Below are positions 23,677 to 38,573 of a DNA stretch of 64,000 nucleotides, one piece after another; position 1 is the stretch's first letter; each line of letters opens with the position of its first letter. Below the pieces are notes generated by a model. It saw only the letters and a list, made by a program, of their open reading frames with translations. It did no database searches and was not told where the DNA came from. This DNA comes from Anthoceros angustus. Lineage: Eukaryota; Streptophyta; Anthocerotopsida; Anthocerotales; Anthocerotaceae. Location: positions 496,001 through 560,000 of the forward strand of contig MU008162.1 in NCBI GenBank assembly GCA_010909165.1. Direction: 5' to 3'. The position numbers were made by a program, and so were the translations under genes.

Positions 23677-24121
23677 GAATGGTGATCCTGCTGTATATAA
23701 AGAGCACACAACTCCTTTTGTACATTCATTGGCTTGTTACTTTACCGCTTCTCCGCTAGGCTTTCCGAAAATGCGGTCGAACTTTCCGATAGGTCCAGCT
23801 TCTCCCCCTAAAGCAGCTGGATCATTTCGGTTCCCATCTTCCAATGTGCGATTTCCGGGCCTTGTGTGCCACTGCCTACCACAAACATGCAGTGGGTGTA
23901 ATGCTCCTGACGTAGATGCGGAGTTTGCAAAAGCAGCAGTTGCACAACACATGGCTCCTCTCTTGCTCCTGAGAGCGGAGATATTATCCAAGCAGGTAGA
24001 TGTGAAGAAATTACCGTGGCACAAATTATGCAACAGATTCTCCAAAAAGGAGCGTGAGGCAAAGGGCTGTTCGGAATAGCCGCAACAAGAAAAAAGTACG
24101 AAACGGCAAATCATAAAATTT
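23677..24121. other. Spacer downstream of the dehydrogenase
   Basis: About 445 bases with TATATAAAGAGC at 23693 and a 185-residue overlapping + frame that has no family features. Likely 3' untranslated region and spacer. Confidence 0.35.
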
Positions 24122-24193
24122 TCCGTTGCCGGGACTCGAACCCGGGTCGCTCGGGTGAGAGCCGAGTATCCTAACCGTCTAGACTACAACGGA
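24122..24193 (-). tRNA. tRNA-Glu (CTC anticodon)
   Basis: The minus strand folds as a full cloverleaf of 72 nt: acceptor TCCGTTG paired with CAACGGA, anticodon loop CTCTCAC with CTC, and T-arm GGGTTCGAGTCCC. The internal B box GGTTCGAGTCC is canonical. No intron and no encoded CCA, as expected for a nuclear gene. Confidence 0.95.
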
Positions 24194-24234
24194 TACACAC
24201 TAGTGCATCATCAATTTAGAAATCCAAATCTTTT

Positions 24235-24680
24235 CTAATGCTTTGCTGGGCATCTGCGCTTCAATCGGTACTTAGATGGGGTGCCTAAAGGGAGTGGATG
24301 TCCTTGGTGCAAGTAGCTTAGACACACCATACTACAAGTTATTAAGTACCAAGTCCCATGACGGAAATCCATCCTTAGTGGACTTAAATAGAATTCTTCT
24401 TCTTCTTCTTCCAATGCCTTTGGTAGATTGAATGTTCTATATATTATTGAATTAGTTGAGGATGTATCTCCAGCAGTTGGTGCAATATATAAGATAGCCC
24501 ATGCAAGTGCCCTTTGGAGGGCAATGGACACTTGTTGCCAATATATAAGATAGCCCATGCAAGTGCCCTTTGGAGGGCAATGGACACTTGTTGCCAAGAG
24601 AATGCTGTCAAATAGGATAGAGATATGTAGCCCTGCTCCGTATCCCTATGATTTAATAAATTTATCAAAGTCTGGGTCAT
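24235..24680 (-). mobile_element. LTR-like fragment with a 56-bp tandem duplication
   Basis: Minus-strand text such as TTGGAAGAAGAAGAAGAATTC followed by a tract ending CACCAAGGACATCCACTCCC resembles Copia LTR DNA and recurs in part near 22.0 and 32.0 kb. Within it, CAATATATAAGATAGCCCAT starts at 24483 and 24539 (period 56). A TATATAAGATAG box lies in the repeat. I cannot define LTR ends. Confidence 0.4.
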
Positions 24681-24685
24681 GAGGA

Positions 24686-25760
24686 TGCAAGGTGCTCTTC
24701 AAAACCGCAAGTTATGGAGAATCACGAGTGGTGATGAAACCAAACCTGCGGGAGCTTCTGATTCGGATGCTGTTGAAGCATGGTGAGTCAAGAACGACGC
24801 AGCCATGTATCTTATACGCAGTGGCCTAACATCTGATATGTTGAGGCAGACTGGTGGGGCTAAGTCAGCAGTAGAGATTTGGAAGCGGTTGAAGAACCTA
24901 TATGCAGCATGCAATCACACGAGCGTGATGCCTGTGTCGAGACACTTCCAGAATTATAGGATGATGGAAAGTTACTCAATTAAAAAACATGTCGGAGTGT
25001 TCAGAACCTTAGCTTCAAAGGTTGAAGGATCTTCAGGAGATCTTTTGTCTGAAGGGGAGTTGACTGTTAGACTCCTCATCTCCTTACTAGAATCGTGGTC
25101 ACAAAATAATCCCACACAACTGCACAAACACAAGCTAAGAAGTTAGTTGAAGCTGCAAATATTCCTCTCCCAGTAACGAATTTTGCAAAGCTAGCGGGAA
25201 CATTGCTTGAAGAAGAAGCAACTAGAAGCCAACATGCATGCAATCACACGAGCGTGATGCCTGTCGGACACTTCAATTATAGGATGATGGAAAGTTACTC
25301 AATTAAAAACATGTCGGAGTGTTCAGAACCTTAGCTTCAAAGGTTGAAGGATCTTCAGGAGATCTTTTGTCCGAAGGGAGTTGGTATTAGACTCCTCATC
25401 TCCTTACTAGAATCGTGGTCACAAAATAATCCCACACAACTGCACAAACACAAGCTAAGAAGTTAGTTGAAGCTGCAAATATTCCTCTCCCAGTAACGAA
25501 TTTTGCAAAGCTAGCGGGAACATTGCTTGAAGAAGAAGCAACTAGAAGCCAACACAGGCATGCAGGTAAACAACAAGCCCTGTACACGTCTAACCAAGGA
25601 AGAAGTGCAAGAGCGAACTTCCGAGGTTCTTCTAGCACTAAGAAAGGAGGAGGCTCGCAAGGAGCTCCTGCCAACAAGAAAGCTAAGAAACCAGATACTT
25701 GCATTTGGTCTAAGTTACCTAAACATTGGGAGCATGATAAGAAGCAATATAATTAATTAA
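24686..25760 (+). mobile_element. Copia gag fragment, partly duplicated
   Basis: The + strand carries a gag-like stretch: AAMYLIRSGLTSDMLRQTGG, AKSAVEIWKRLKNLYAACNH, FRTLASKVEGSSGDLLSEGE, the layout of Copia gag (UBN2-type) before a zinc knuckle. The segment at about 24906-25235 is repeated at 25236-25560, sharing a GCATGCA at the junction; the second copy is shorter by several small deletions. The end (25560-25756) encodes a Lys/Gly-rich tail, where C...C...H resembles a degenerate zinc knuckle. Frames are broken and no pol follows. Confidence 0.7.
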
Positions 25761-26410
25761 ATTAACATATAATTAAATCTAGGGCTAGGTTGAATATCAA
25801 TACCGTTTCATTAGGTTACTCATATTTATAAATATTATAAGTTATAAATAAAAAAGAATCAGTAAAAGAAAAAAATAATCACCTATAATAGATTTCTTCT
25901 TCTTCTCAACTGCTGTAGATAAAATAAACTCACATTTTATTTTTGACCATGTATATCCACCGATAACCTAAGGATAAGAGTGAATGATCCTCCCTTCAAG
26001 GTGATATTCAAGATATGAGTTCATTGAAACTCCACACTTAAACATCCTTGGGACAGATCAGTGCTTAGATGGGGTCCCAACTTCATGGCCCTACGAGACC
26101 ACCTGATGTAAAAACCTCATGCCCTCGGCTTCGTAACGAACCCATGTCCTCATCTCCGCAGACATATTTAACAACCTCAATCGTGACGAGATAGGTATGG
26201 CATAAAAACCCTAAACCTAATTGTAAAGATAATAACTTGAAAACTCATGTTTCACACGAGAAAATGAGCAAAGAGACAGAAAGTGCGCTGAGTTATCATG
26301 CCACTAGGATGTACCAGTGAAAACGTCAAAAACGTTCTGTACGCTGTAAAAAATAAAAGATCAAATAAAATATGGAATCTTCGTAAGTATGCATTCGACA
26401 ACAAAAGGCA
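25761..26410. other. AT-rich intergenic region
   Basis: No recognisable gene, RNA or repeat structure in about 650 bases of AT-rich DNA. Confidence 0.35.
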
Positions 26411-27640
26411 GGCATGGTCGGGGCTGATTACTACTGGGATGGGGTGTTTACCCAACAACGAAGCGTGTCAGAGGCTAATGACTACTGGGATGGGGTAAGT
26501 AGTACCTATTTTTTTCGAGGACCGAGGGTTCATAAAAGGTCCGGTTTAAAATGAGTAAATTACTTAATTTTATATCCAAGGATTTATATTTATTATGGAC
26601 ACATGGACCCATCTTATAATTGGTATTGTCATAAAGACACTTACCATGGATCCATGGGCTATGTCTTTATTTATCTAATACCATCCATGGCCCATTAATA
26701 CAGCCTTTATTCTATGAGATTTTATTAGCTTATTTTGATACATCTATAAAGTCATGGAGTGTATGAAGGTTTTGTAATATCTGACTACTCTGAAAGTAAA
26801 CTAAGTTCTTGTATTGCTAGTGCTAACAAATATGCTTTAGCTGTTATTGATGCAGTGAATAATAAGTTTCCTTATCTTTGTGTGTTGCATGCTTGTCGTC
26901 TATTCAGTCCTAAATTTTATCCTGAGGATGCAGATGAGCGTATACAATTACTTAATAGTTTGTTAGAGGTATTGTTGAAAAAGTTTGGAACTAACTCTTT
27001 GGATGCAAATACTAATGTTGTCGACCCTTTTGTAGTTGATGAGGTGTGTCAAGCTGAGTTGCTAACATTTGTGTCCATGTTGAAGTCTTCTTGTGCTGGA
27101 TTGAGTATGTTAGCAGCTTACAAAATATACTCAACAACTCGGGAGTGGGTAGTACTAACACCCTCTATGTTACGTCTTTGGGAATTATGTTTGGTCATAC
27201 CTTGTAGTACTGCTATATGTGAGCGGGGATTTTCTAAACAAAACTTTGTGATGAATAACATGAGAACTAATCTTAATATTTTGACCCTTGATGCATTAAT
27301 GAGTATATTTATCGATAGTCTGCCTGTTAAGAAGATAGATTGGAATGGTATTTTTAAAGCTTGGAAAGACCAGCCCCGACGATAGAATATATTAGACATT
27401 TATATTTTATATTATTATTTATAAGTTATTTATTTAATATTTATTATATTTAGTGACCAAGGGTCGCAAAAAGGCACGGTCCCTGCTCGGTCCGGGACCG
27501 GGCGTAGCCAGGCTAGGCGGTCCCGGGGACTGAGATAGTACTCGGTCAAAATGACACCCTGGTAAGTACCTCCAGAATGAAGCTTGTCTGGGGCTGACAA
27601 TGACTACTGGGATGGGATTCTTACCCCAAGAACGAAGCTT
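26411..27640. repeat. Degenerate tandem repeat interrupted by the hAT remnant
   Basis: Units containing GACTACTGGGATGGGG and an AACGAAGC motif occur at about 26411-26505 and again at 27555-27640, on either side of the hAT fragment. The units look like one array (about 55-60 bases each) split by the insertion. Confidence 0.55.
26506..27561 (+). mobile_element. hAT transposase remnant (C-terminal dimerisation domain)
   Basis: A 208-residue frame at 26759-27385 ends with the hAT dimerisation block: LTPSMLRLWELCLVIPCSTA, ICERGFSKQNFVMNNMRTN and LDALMSIFIDSLPVKK. This is the most conserved part of hAT transposases of the zinc-finger 862-like type. The BED finger and catalytic core are missing. 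The right end reads AAAATGACACCCTG, the complement of a hAT-style CAGGGTGTCATTTT terminus, and is followed by GTAAGTAC. The left side has GTAAGTAG near 26493, a possible imperfect 8-bp target duplication, but no CAGGG terminus, so the left end is probably deleted. Confidence 0.75.
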
Positions 27641-27965
27641 CTAAGAGCTGGGGACCTCTGAAAACGTCTATCAAAGCATTGCTCAATTCAAAAATAGGGT
27701 GAAGGGAACCTGGAACAGACAGGAATGGGAAGACACTACATTATACACAACATTTGCATTTTCAATGGCAAATATACATCTGGACAGGAGACTCCGTTGC
27801 ATATTAACAATCACTCACCTTGACTGATGTCCCCTAAAAAATTGGCACAAGAAGCTGCTAGTTTTAATGCGCTACAGGGGAACAACAGCCGCTACCTATG
27901 TACTGATGCCGAATTCCGACGGCCGCCATATGTATGTCACACTTATTGTTGTTCAAGGCTCCACC
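27641..27965. other. Spacer and probable 3' untranslated region of aladin
   Basis: About 325 bases between the hAT-associated repeat and the aladin stop codon. No other feature seen. Confidence 0.35.
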
Positions 27966-29480
27966 CTAAGTCGCTGGTTGGCTGCCAAAAACAAGGGAAT
28001 AGATGCAGCAAAATCCGTTGCTCCAACAAACCGAGAGTAGCATCCCCTGCTTCGGCTTTTTGCTTTCATGGAAAGCAAATGCCACGGGCCTCACCCCGCC
28101 CTCTGGAGCTGACACAAAGCCCAAGAGTGACACAGATACAATCGGTGACTGCCGCACTTCATAAATGGCCACAAGCCCTGACGAGGCTTGCGCCTCGCCA
28201 GCACTGCAGGATACCGCCAACTGCTTTCCAGTACTGTTCCAGACAATCTTGTCAATGTTACAAAACCCTCCCGTGATGCTGTGAAGACCAGGCAAATCCA
28301 ATGGCAACCAATGCACATCCAGTGATGGAGGCCTGGCAGCAAAGTGGAAGGCTGCTAGAGTTGATGACTGGTCAAAAGCAGCTAGGAGAACTCGTCCATC
28401 TGGGCTCCAAGCAGCATTCACAAGGCTCCCCTGAGACGTAGTCCACGGCTGGGAGGTCCAGCTATAGGTTTCCCACAGATGAAATGCTCCACTGGCCTTC
28501 GATGACATCAAATAATCTCCATTCGGAGCCCATTTTAGCAGCGAAACCCCGCCGAGCCCCCGCCTGAGAGGAGTGCCTTCCCCTAACGACACATCCCACA
28601 CCGTAAAAGAAGAATCCTGCAGCGAGGATGATGCCAGAAGCCTCCCGCACGAACTCCACGACAAGCAGGTCACCGGCGTCCGCGAATTCCCCTTCAAGAA
28701 ATCAACAACCACCCACCGCGCCCCAGACGCACTCAGCAGCGTCCCGGTAAAAGCCGGGTTCCCCGTCCGCACCGGAGCTATGTTCCCAGGATAAGACGCC
28801 GTCCAAATCACAATCCCTTCTCTACACGCAACAGACAGCGTCGCTCCGGCATTCGGACGCCACTCCACGGCCTCCACCCCCTTCTGACTCTCCTTGTGCA
28901 CCAGCGTGACAGGCTCCCGAGACCCGGGATCCTCGAAGTCCTGCACCAGGACCTGGTCGTCACTCCCGATGAAAGCCAGCCACAGCTTCCTCCTGTGCCA
29001 ACTCACAGCCTGCAGCCTCTCTGCCTTGTGCGGCTCCGTCGTCAGCAACAAGCTCCGGAACTTGGATGAGATCACCTTCACCTTCTCCGCGACGTGCATT
29101 CCCTTCGCCAATAGCCCCGGCTCACCTCCCTCCCCCTCCGCTCCCCGCAGCCCGCCATTCTCATCGTGCACCAATTCCTCCACCGTCCTCGCCTCCTCTC
29201 TCACGTGATCCCGCGCAAACAAAGGGGAAGCCTCACTCACCACCGCCTTCACCTGCTCCACCTGGTACGCGATCTTCGGATACATCCGAGTGCCGTAGGG
29301 GGACAACCCGCTGCCATCGCCACCAGCCAGGCCCGAGCCAAGCCTGAATTCGGGGGAGAACCGGCTGGCCGCACCCGGCATCTTCACAGGACGATATTCT
29401 CTTCTCTTCTGCGCCTTCCACAGCGCAGTCTTCCCGCTATGTTCCAGGCCGACCTCGAGAACACAGCGGCGGGAAATCAC
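27966..29480 (-). CDS. AAAS: Aladin, WD40 nucleoporin
   Basis: Scaffold nucleoporin of the cytoplasmic side of the nuclear pore; in plants one copy is usual. The frame gives 504 residues, or 471 from the second ATG at 29381 (MPGAASRFSPEF), close to the usual plant length. WD40 repeats are visible: LQAVSWHRRKLWLAFIGSDD, VEAVEWRPNAGATLSVACRE followed by GIVIWT, VTCLSWSSCGRLLASSSLQD with FTVWD, VSLLKWAPNGDYLMSSKASG with HLWE, and LVNAAWSPDGRVLLAAFDQS. The C-terminal part, including IDKIVWNSTGKQLAVSCSAG, is intact. No intron in the frame. It is divergent from the uL3m gene, with about 200-300 bases between start codons. Confidence 0.9.
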   Translation of the reverse strand: MISRRCVLEVGLEHSGKTALWKAQKRREYRPVKMPGAASRFSPEFRLGSGLAGGDGSGLSPYGTRMYPKIAYQVEQVKAVVSEASPLFARDHVREEARTVEELVHDENGGLRGAEGEGGEPGLLAKGMHVAEKVKVISSKFRSLLLTTEPHKAERLQAVSWHRRKLWLAFIGSDDQVLVQDFEDPGSREPVTLVHKESQKGVEAVEWRPNAGATLSVACREGIVIWTASYPGNIAPVRTGNPAFTGTLLSASGARWVVVDFLKGNSRTPVTCLSWSSCGRLLASSSLQDSSFTVWDVSLGEGTPLRRGLGGVSLLKWAPNGDYLMSSKASGAFHLWETYSWTSQPWTTSQGSLVNAAWSPDGRVLLAAFDQSSTLAAFHFAARPPSLDVHWLPLDLPGLHSITGGFCNIDKIVWNSTGKQLAVSCSAGEAQASSGLVAIYEVRQSPIVSVSLLGFVSAPEGGVRPVAFAFHESKKPKQGMLLSVCWSNGFCCIYSLVFGSQPAT

Positions 29481-29684
29481 ACAAATCGTTCAAACCCTTT
29501 CCCAGACTCGGGTTACCAGGTAACGGAACGGGGTTGGGGAACGGGAACCCTCAAGCCCTAACGGGTCCAAACCCTCCGACGGACGGGCTGAGCGATGAGC
29601 TCGGGACGGTGAAGGAGGATTGCTGTGAGCTGCGTGCTCGGCTTCAGGTGCAGCAGCTTCTCGGTTGTTTCCAGGCATGCTGGG
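29382..29684. promoter_or_regulatory. Shared promoter of aladin and uL3m
   Basis: The two start codons face away from each other with 204-303 bases between them (depending on which aladin ATG is used). No TATA box is obvious on either strand; the interval is mixed GC. A bidirectional, TATA-less promoter is the simplest reading. Confidence 0.45.
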
Positions 29685-31072
29685 ATGGCAGCAGCCTGTT
29701 TGAGGCGGTTGGCGCAGAATTACAGTCCGTCGGGCTGGAGTTTCTGTGCCAGGCCGACGCGCCAGCTGCTGGATTGGCAAGGACTGGGTCCGGTGAGAGA
29801 GCTTGCATGTGCAGCTCTTGAGGAGGTTGGGAAGGAGAGCGAGCTTCGGAATGGGCCTATCATTGAAGCTAAGCCGCGGGATATGGGGAAGAACTCGCAC
29901 AGAACGGGGCTGATAGCTGTGAAATGTGGGATGACTGCGGTGTGGGATAAATGGGGGAAGCGGATTCCTCTGACTGTGCTTTGGGTGGATGATAACCATG
30001 TCATTCAAGTGAAGACTTTGGAGCACCATGGGCACACTGCAATGCAAGTATGTGGTACCTGGGCAGGGGAATTTTTTCTGGGGACAGGCTAGGTCAGTGA
30101 GGTGTAATTGGTGCCATGTTGAATTGCCGGGAGGTAAGAGTGCATTCTGCAGATCGGTGCAGGGCAAAAGAAGGCGAAGCAGCTGACGAGGCCAGAGCTG
30201 GGCCACTTCAGAGCGCATGGTGTTCCGTTGAAGCGCAAGCTTGTTGAGTTCCCTGTCACGGAAGATGCTTTGCTGCCTGTGGGCACCGCACTCAGCGTGC
30301 GGCATTTCTTGCCTGGGCAATTCATTGACGTGACTGGGATAACCGTAGGGAAAGGATTCCAGGCGAGTGCTTTGTTGTTGGCTCACGCATTGGCATGTTG
30401 AGAGCAGCGATCCTTGATGTGAAGGAATTGACAAGGTATTGTTTTTTCTCTAGGGTGGAATGAAAAGGTGGGGATTTGCTGGAATGCCTGCTTCTCATGG
30501 AGCATCTCTTTCCCATCGTAGTCTAGGTTCAACGGGTGGGCGTCAAGATCCTGGCAAGGTGCCTTTCCTGCTCTGTTACTCTGCGCCATGCTGGTAGCTG
30601 CAGGTCAGCAGGAGATGCTGGGAATCAATCAGAATTCCGTTCTTCCGTGGAGCAAATGCAGGTGCCCTCAAGTGCTGACTCGTAGCTGTGGTGCAGGTCT
30701 TCAAGGGCAAAAAGATGGCAGGACACATGGGAGCTGCACAGAGGACTGTAAAGAACGTTTGGATCTACAAAATAGATCCCGAGAAAAGTCTGCTCATGGT
30801 TCGTGGCCAGGTAATATTTGTCACAGCTATGTGGGACAAGTTTCATTTGCCTGGTTACCTGTGCTTGGGAGGAGCTGACATACCACCCTGCTACAATGCA
30901 GGTACCTGGACACAATGGTAATTTTGTGTGGCTTCGTGATGCTTTTTTTAAAAGGCCGGATTCGACGAAAACTCCGTTTCCCACTTACTTTCCATCTCCT
31001 GACGAGGACTTATCATCGTTGCAACCCTTAATCGCCGATTTTGGAGAGGTAGACCCTTTTATGAATGATTAG
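29685..31072 (+). CDS. Mitochondrial ribosomal protein uL3 (L3)
   Basis: Large-subunit ribosomal protein near the peptidyl-transferase centre; the bacterial-type sequence and N-terminal presequence indicate mitochondria. Exons: 29685-30047, 30153-30362, 30454-30558, 30697-30810 and 30902-31072, all phase 0, total 320 residues. The presequence [20 protein letters not shown] is followed by [40 protein letters not shown]-type sequence joins [20 protein letters not shown] and [13 protein letters not shown], then [20 protein letters not shown], the universal uL3 core. The intron after 30362 starts GC (CAG|GCGAGT), not GT. The ATG at 29685 is preferred; an upstream GTG lies in the same frame. Confidence 0.93.
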
Positions 31073-31445
31073 AGTGGTGGGTGGGAATGGCGCAGTTTTG
31101 ACGCACTTCAGCTGATTGAATGATGTATTACGGCCTTTCGAGAGTTTATGCGAGTTTAATGTCAGAAAAATCAAGGAAGCAATTTTGAAGCTGGCGCTTG
31201 TTTGGCCGGGATCACTTTGGTGCTTGCCGGTAGGGGACAGCACCTCCCAATAGAGCGGAAGTTCTTACTCAGGTGTCCATGAAGTAAGAAGAACATAGAA
31301 GTAGTCAAGCGGTATTAAACTGTTAAACAATTATGAGTAATTTACAATAAGTATGCGCTTAGGGAATAACCATCTATATTGAGGGCAAAGATGATGGGGG
31401 AGAGATCTTGAGGACATCAAAAGGCAGACCCTATCGATCTCGCTA
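31073..31445. other. Intergenic spacer
   Basis: Probable 3' untranslated region of uL3m and AT-rich spacer. Nothing else seen. Confidence 0.35.
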
Positions 31446-31960
31446 AAGGGGAGCAGCAACCCCTATACATATAGTCATCCAAGGGGAAGCTGCAATCTCC
31501 ATATACAAAGTCATTCAAGGGAGCAGCAATCCCCATACATATAGTCATCCAAGGGGAAGCTGCAATCTCCATATACAAAGTCATTCAAGGGAGCAGCAAT
31601 CCCCATACATATAGTCATCCAAGGGGAAGCTGCAATCTCCATACACAAAGTTATTCAAGGGGGAGCAGCAAGCTCCGGACACTAAGTCATGCAAGGGTCG
31701 TGTTAAAGAGGAAAACCAAGCTCCATACATAAATCATACTCTAATTCATGCAAGGGTTGTGTTAAAGAGGAAAACCAAGCTCCATACATAAGTCATCAGT
31801 TAAAGAGGAGCAGCAAACTCCATACATAAAGTCATCAAAGAGGAGCAGCAAGCGTCATACAAAGGAAAACCAAGCTCCATACATAAGTCATCAGTTAAAG
31901 AGGAGCAGCAAGCTCCATACATAAAGTCATCAAAGAGGAGCAGCAAGCGCCATACAAAGG
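31446..31960. repeat. Minisatellite of about 35-bp units
   Basis: GAGCAGCA recurs at 31451, 31521 and 31591 (period 70), each 70-base unit being two related halves of about 35 bases ending CATACATATAGTCATCC or CATATACAAAGTCATTC. From 31680 the units vary (AAAGAGGAGCAGCAAGCTCC, CATACATAAAGTCATC). About 14 halves in total. No plausible protein. Confidence 0.85.
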
Positions 31961-32640
31961 ATCGTTGTTGCAAGTGCATGTTGGAGGGTGTCCATTGCCT
32001 ACATACTATAGATGTAAAGGAGAGCATCGCTTGCTATTGTTGCCTTATGAAGGTTCCCCACTGCAATGCTCATCAAAGGGTAATGAACACCAATGGACAC
32101 CTGTTTGTCGGAAAAATGTCATGAAAATGTTCATGTTAAGTTCGATGCAAGCCTCCATACATTTATCAAAGTGCTCAGCCATCGTCCCATACTAGGGAAG
32201 CGGAGGGAAGAGATGGCCTGCTTGTATCCCATCGTATTTCTTGATTTTGAGAGCCGCTACTGTAGTTGCCGCCCAACCTGGACAGTTAGTAATGACCAGG
32301 TGCCAGTCACATGTAAGGTCATCGACCACCACGTCCGCCGACACTTGGTCATCGCAAATCAGGCACAAGTCAGTCCTGAATGTCCGACCTATAGAAAGAG
32401 TGTACCAACGCTCCCTCGGCCTTACAGCCACATGAACTTAACTTCTCTATTGATAAAGAATTATCATTTTACTCATGAGGTATCTATAAAGAGGAAGAGC
32501 GTAAGAGTTTCTCTCATCTTCTAGGGCCATGTCAACTTAACTTCTCTATTGATAAAGAATTATCATTTTACTCATGAGGTATCTACAAAGAGGAAGAGTG
32601 TAAGAGTTTCTCTCATCTTCTAGGGCCATGTCGGCAACAT
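31961..32640. mobile_element. LTR-like region with a 99-bp duplication
   Basis: After the minisatellite, text such as GCATGTTGGAGGGTGTCCAT resembles the LTR-like DNA at 24.5 kb. A segment beginning AACTTAACTTCTCTATTGAT occurs at 32435 and 32534 (period 99), differing at two or three bases. No coding domain is recognisable. Confidence 0.4.
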
Positions 32641-33537
32641 CCATATTTTCAAATTCAATATTTAATAATTATCACTTATTAGGTTAGAATTAATTAATAC
32701 CTATTTAATATCTTATTATATAATTTATCAACCAAAATATATCTTAGGAAGGATGAACAATTGTAGTCCATCACTTGGAGATCTTTTTACAATAATATTA
32801 GGACCACTAGCTGTGTATGGTTGAGTTCATTCCTTGCCAAAATATATAATAGTGAATAATAATTTTCAGCTTCTATGATATAGTAAGTAATCTTTCATGG
32901 TAACCCTCTCTAATAATTTTAGTACCCTACCCTAAACCAATTATGTTGGGACACTTCCCCCATGCTGTACCCAATTATGGCACGGAAGACTTGTACATTA
33001 TGCACAATAACCTACCTCTGTCTCCAAACAATTCTAAAGGCAATGGAGACTTTATTAAAAAGAAGAGATGGGAAAACCCATCTACCGCAAACCGAGAGGG
33101 GATAACCCACTAAAGGGCTAAGAGCTAGGGGAGCTAGCCCCCACGAATGCCAACCCCGAAGCTATCTACCACTCGATTATGTCGTGGTCCAAGATGAGGA
33201 ACAAACAAACAAACTATTGCGAATCCCATGTGAAATTAGTTTCAAAAAGAGATGAAAATGCTAGAGAAAACAATATCTTCTAGTAAAAACAATACCCCAA
33301 AAGAATTATATCAAATAGATGTCATGGATTAGGAAGGTATTGGGCTTAGCTTAGTCCTTGTGACTCTAAGAGCCCCAGCCTTAGCTGAGCAAGAAGAAGA
33401 ACGAAGTGAAGACTTTTCAAAGAATTCGAAGAAAGTATTTTCAATGACTTGGAAGAAAGTCTTTTCAATGACTTATTAAAGGATTTTAGAATTAATAGAA
33501 ATATTTATATTTAATTATTCGCTACGTAGTTGCAAAT
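32641..33537. other. AT-rich intergenic region with a LINE-like tail fragment, copy C
   Basis: Mostly AT-rich DNA. At about 33040-33150 the + strand reads GGAGACTTTATTAAAAAGAA then GGGAAAACCCATCTACCGCA and GGAGCTAGCCCCCACGAATG, matching the minus-strand order at 38.88-39.07 kb. It is thus a short third copy of that dispersed family, in the opposite orientation. Nothing else recognised. Confidence 0.4.
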
Positions 33538-33608
33538 GCACCGGTGGTCTAGTGGTAGAATAGTACCCTGCCACGGTACAGACCCGGGTTCGATTCCCGG
33601 CCGGTGCA
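33538..33608 (+). tRNA. tRNA-Gly (GCC anticodon)
   Basis: A 71-nt cloverleaf: acceptor GCACCGG with CCGGTGC, D-arm A box TGGTCTAGTGGTAGAAT, anticodon loop CTGCCAC with GCC, and T-arm CCGGGTTCGATTCCCGG. No intron and no encoded CCA. Confidence 0.96.
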
Positions 33609-33645
33609 CATTCAGTAACTGGAATTCACTCTCTACGCAAGGGAA

Positions 33646-33765
33646 ACCTTTTAGGTAGACGAGTCGGAAACATTTAGGTGGACGAGGCGGAAAAGAGACT
33701 AAGAAACCTTTTAGGTAGACGAGTCGGAAACATTTAGGTGGACGAGGCGGAAAAGAGACTAAGAC
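33646..33765. repeat. Two tandem copies of a 60-bp unit
   Basis: AAACCTTTTAGGTAGACGAG starts twice with an exact 60-base period just downstream of tRNA-Gly. Within each unit GGTAGACGAGTCGG and GGTGGACGAGGCGG form a smaller internal repeat. Confidence 0.9.
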
Positions 33766-33952
33766 CTGGGACTCGAGGTTGATGGTGTGGGTTAGTTTCT
33801 TCACGGAGGTTTTCGAAAGTGATAAATATCGGCAGATCACGACGACAAGAGGGAGTCCGGGCAAACACAGATGATAAAAAGGAAATGTCAACTCCGGACA
33901 ATCAAGGATTGTGTGAAATAATTATGTTACAGATCCTAGGGACAAAGCCTAA

Positions 33953-37993
<4,041 letters not shown>

Positions 37994-38573
37994 GGACGCT
38001 TCCTGTGGCCCTCGTCCGCCACAGCCGTGTGAAGAGGCAAGAAGCCAGCAGCTGAGAGCAACCAGTTAATCCTTTCCCCGATAACTCTCTGCCTGCCTGT
38101 AAGCCATTGGACGCACATAATGTGGGTGCTTGCAGGCAAACAGCGGGTAAAACAGGAGACGAATGAATCAAAACTCAACATCGACGTGGCTTGTTGTTGG
38201 CTCGAGGTTGTACACACACAGATTGTCCAGAACCTTGGAAAAAAAAAACAAAAAAAACAACTATGTACCAAATCCACTATGTAGGAAGTCCTAACCGCAC
38301 CTCCGAGATAATTTAGATAGATTTTTAATTATATAATTATTATTATATAATTCTTAATATTTTCAAATCTATTTTAAGAGTATTGATCAAAATCATAAAA
38401 GGGTTTCACTTAGGACAGATCTATTTTTAACCCGGGGGATCATGTTTCGGTTGCTAATGTGGTTGTAACCGATTCCACATGGGACAATGTTTACGAACAT
38501 GTTATTCTTAACCCCCAGGATTTCAAAACTACCAACCACACGAAGAACTTCGTGGTCAGGGATGTGAAAAGGC
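37994..38573. other. Upstream region of the synthetase gene
   Basis: Likely promoter and leader of the alanyl-tRNA synthetase gene to about 38250, with an A-rich run at 38239, then AT-rich DNA. No TATA box or other gene is clear. Confidence 0.35.

Noticed and set aside
22528-23709. Long minus-strand ORFs over the dehydrogenase
   Set aside because: They shadow the dehydrogenase exons, which carry all family motifs on the + strand.
23522-24079. 185-residue ORF after the dehydrogenase
   Set aside because: It overlaps the last dehydrogenase exon in another frame and has no domain.
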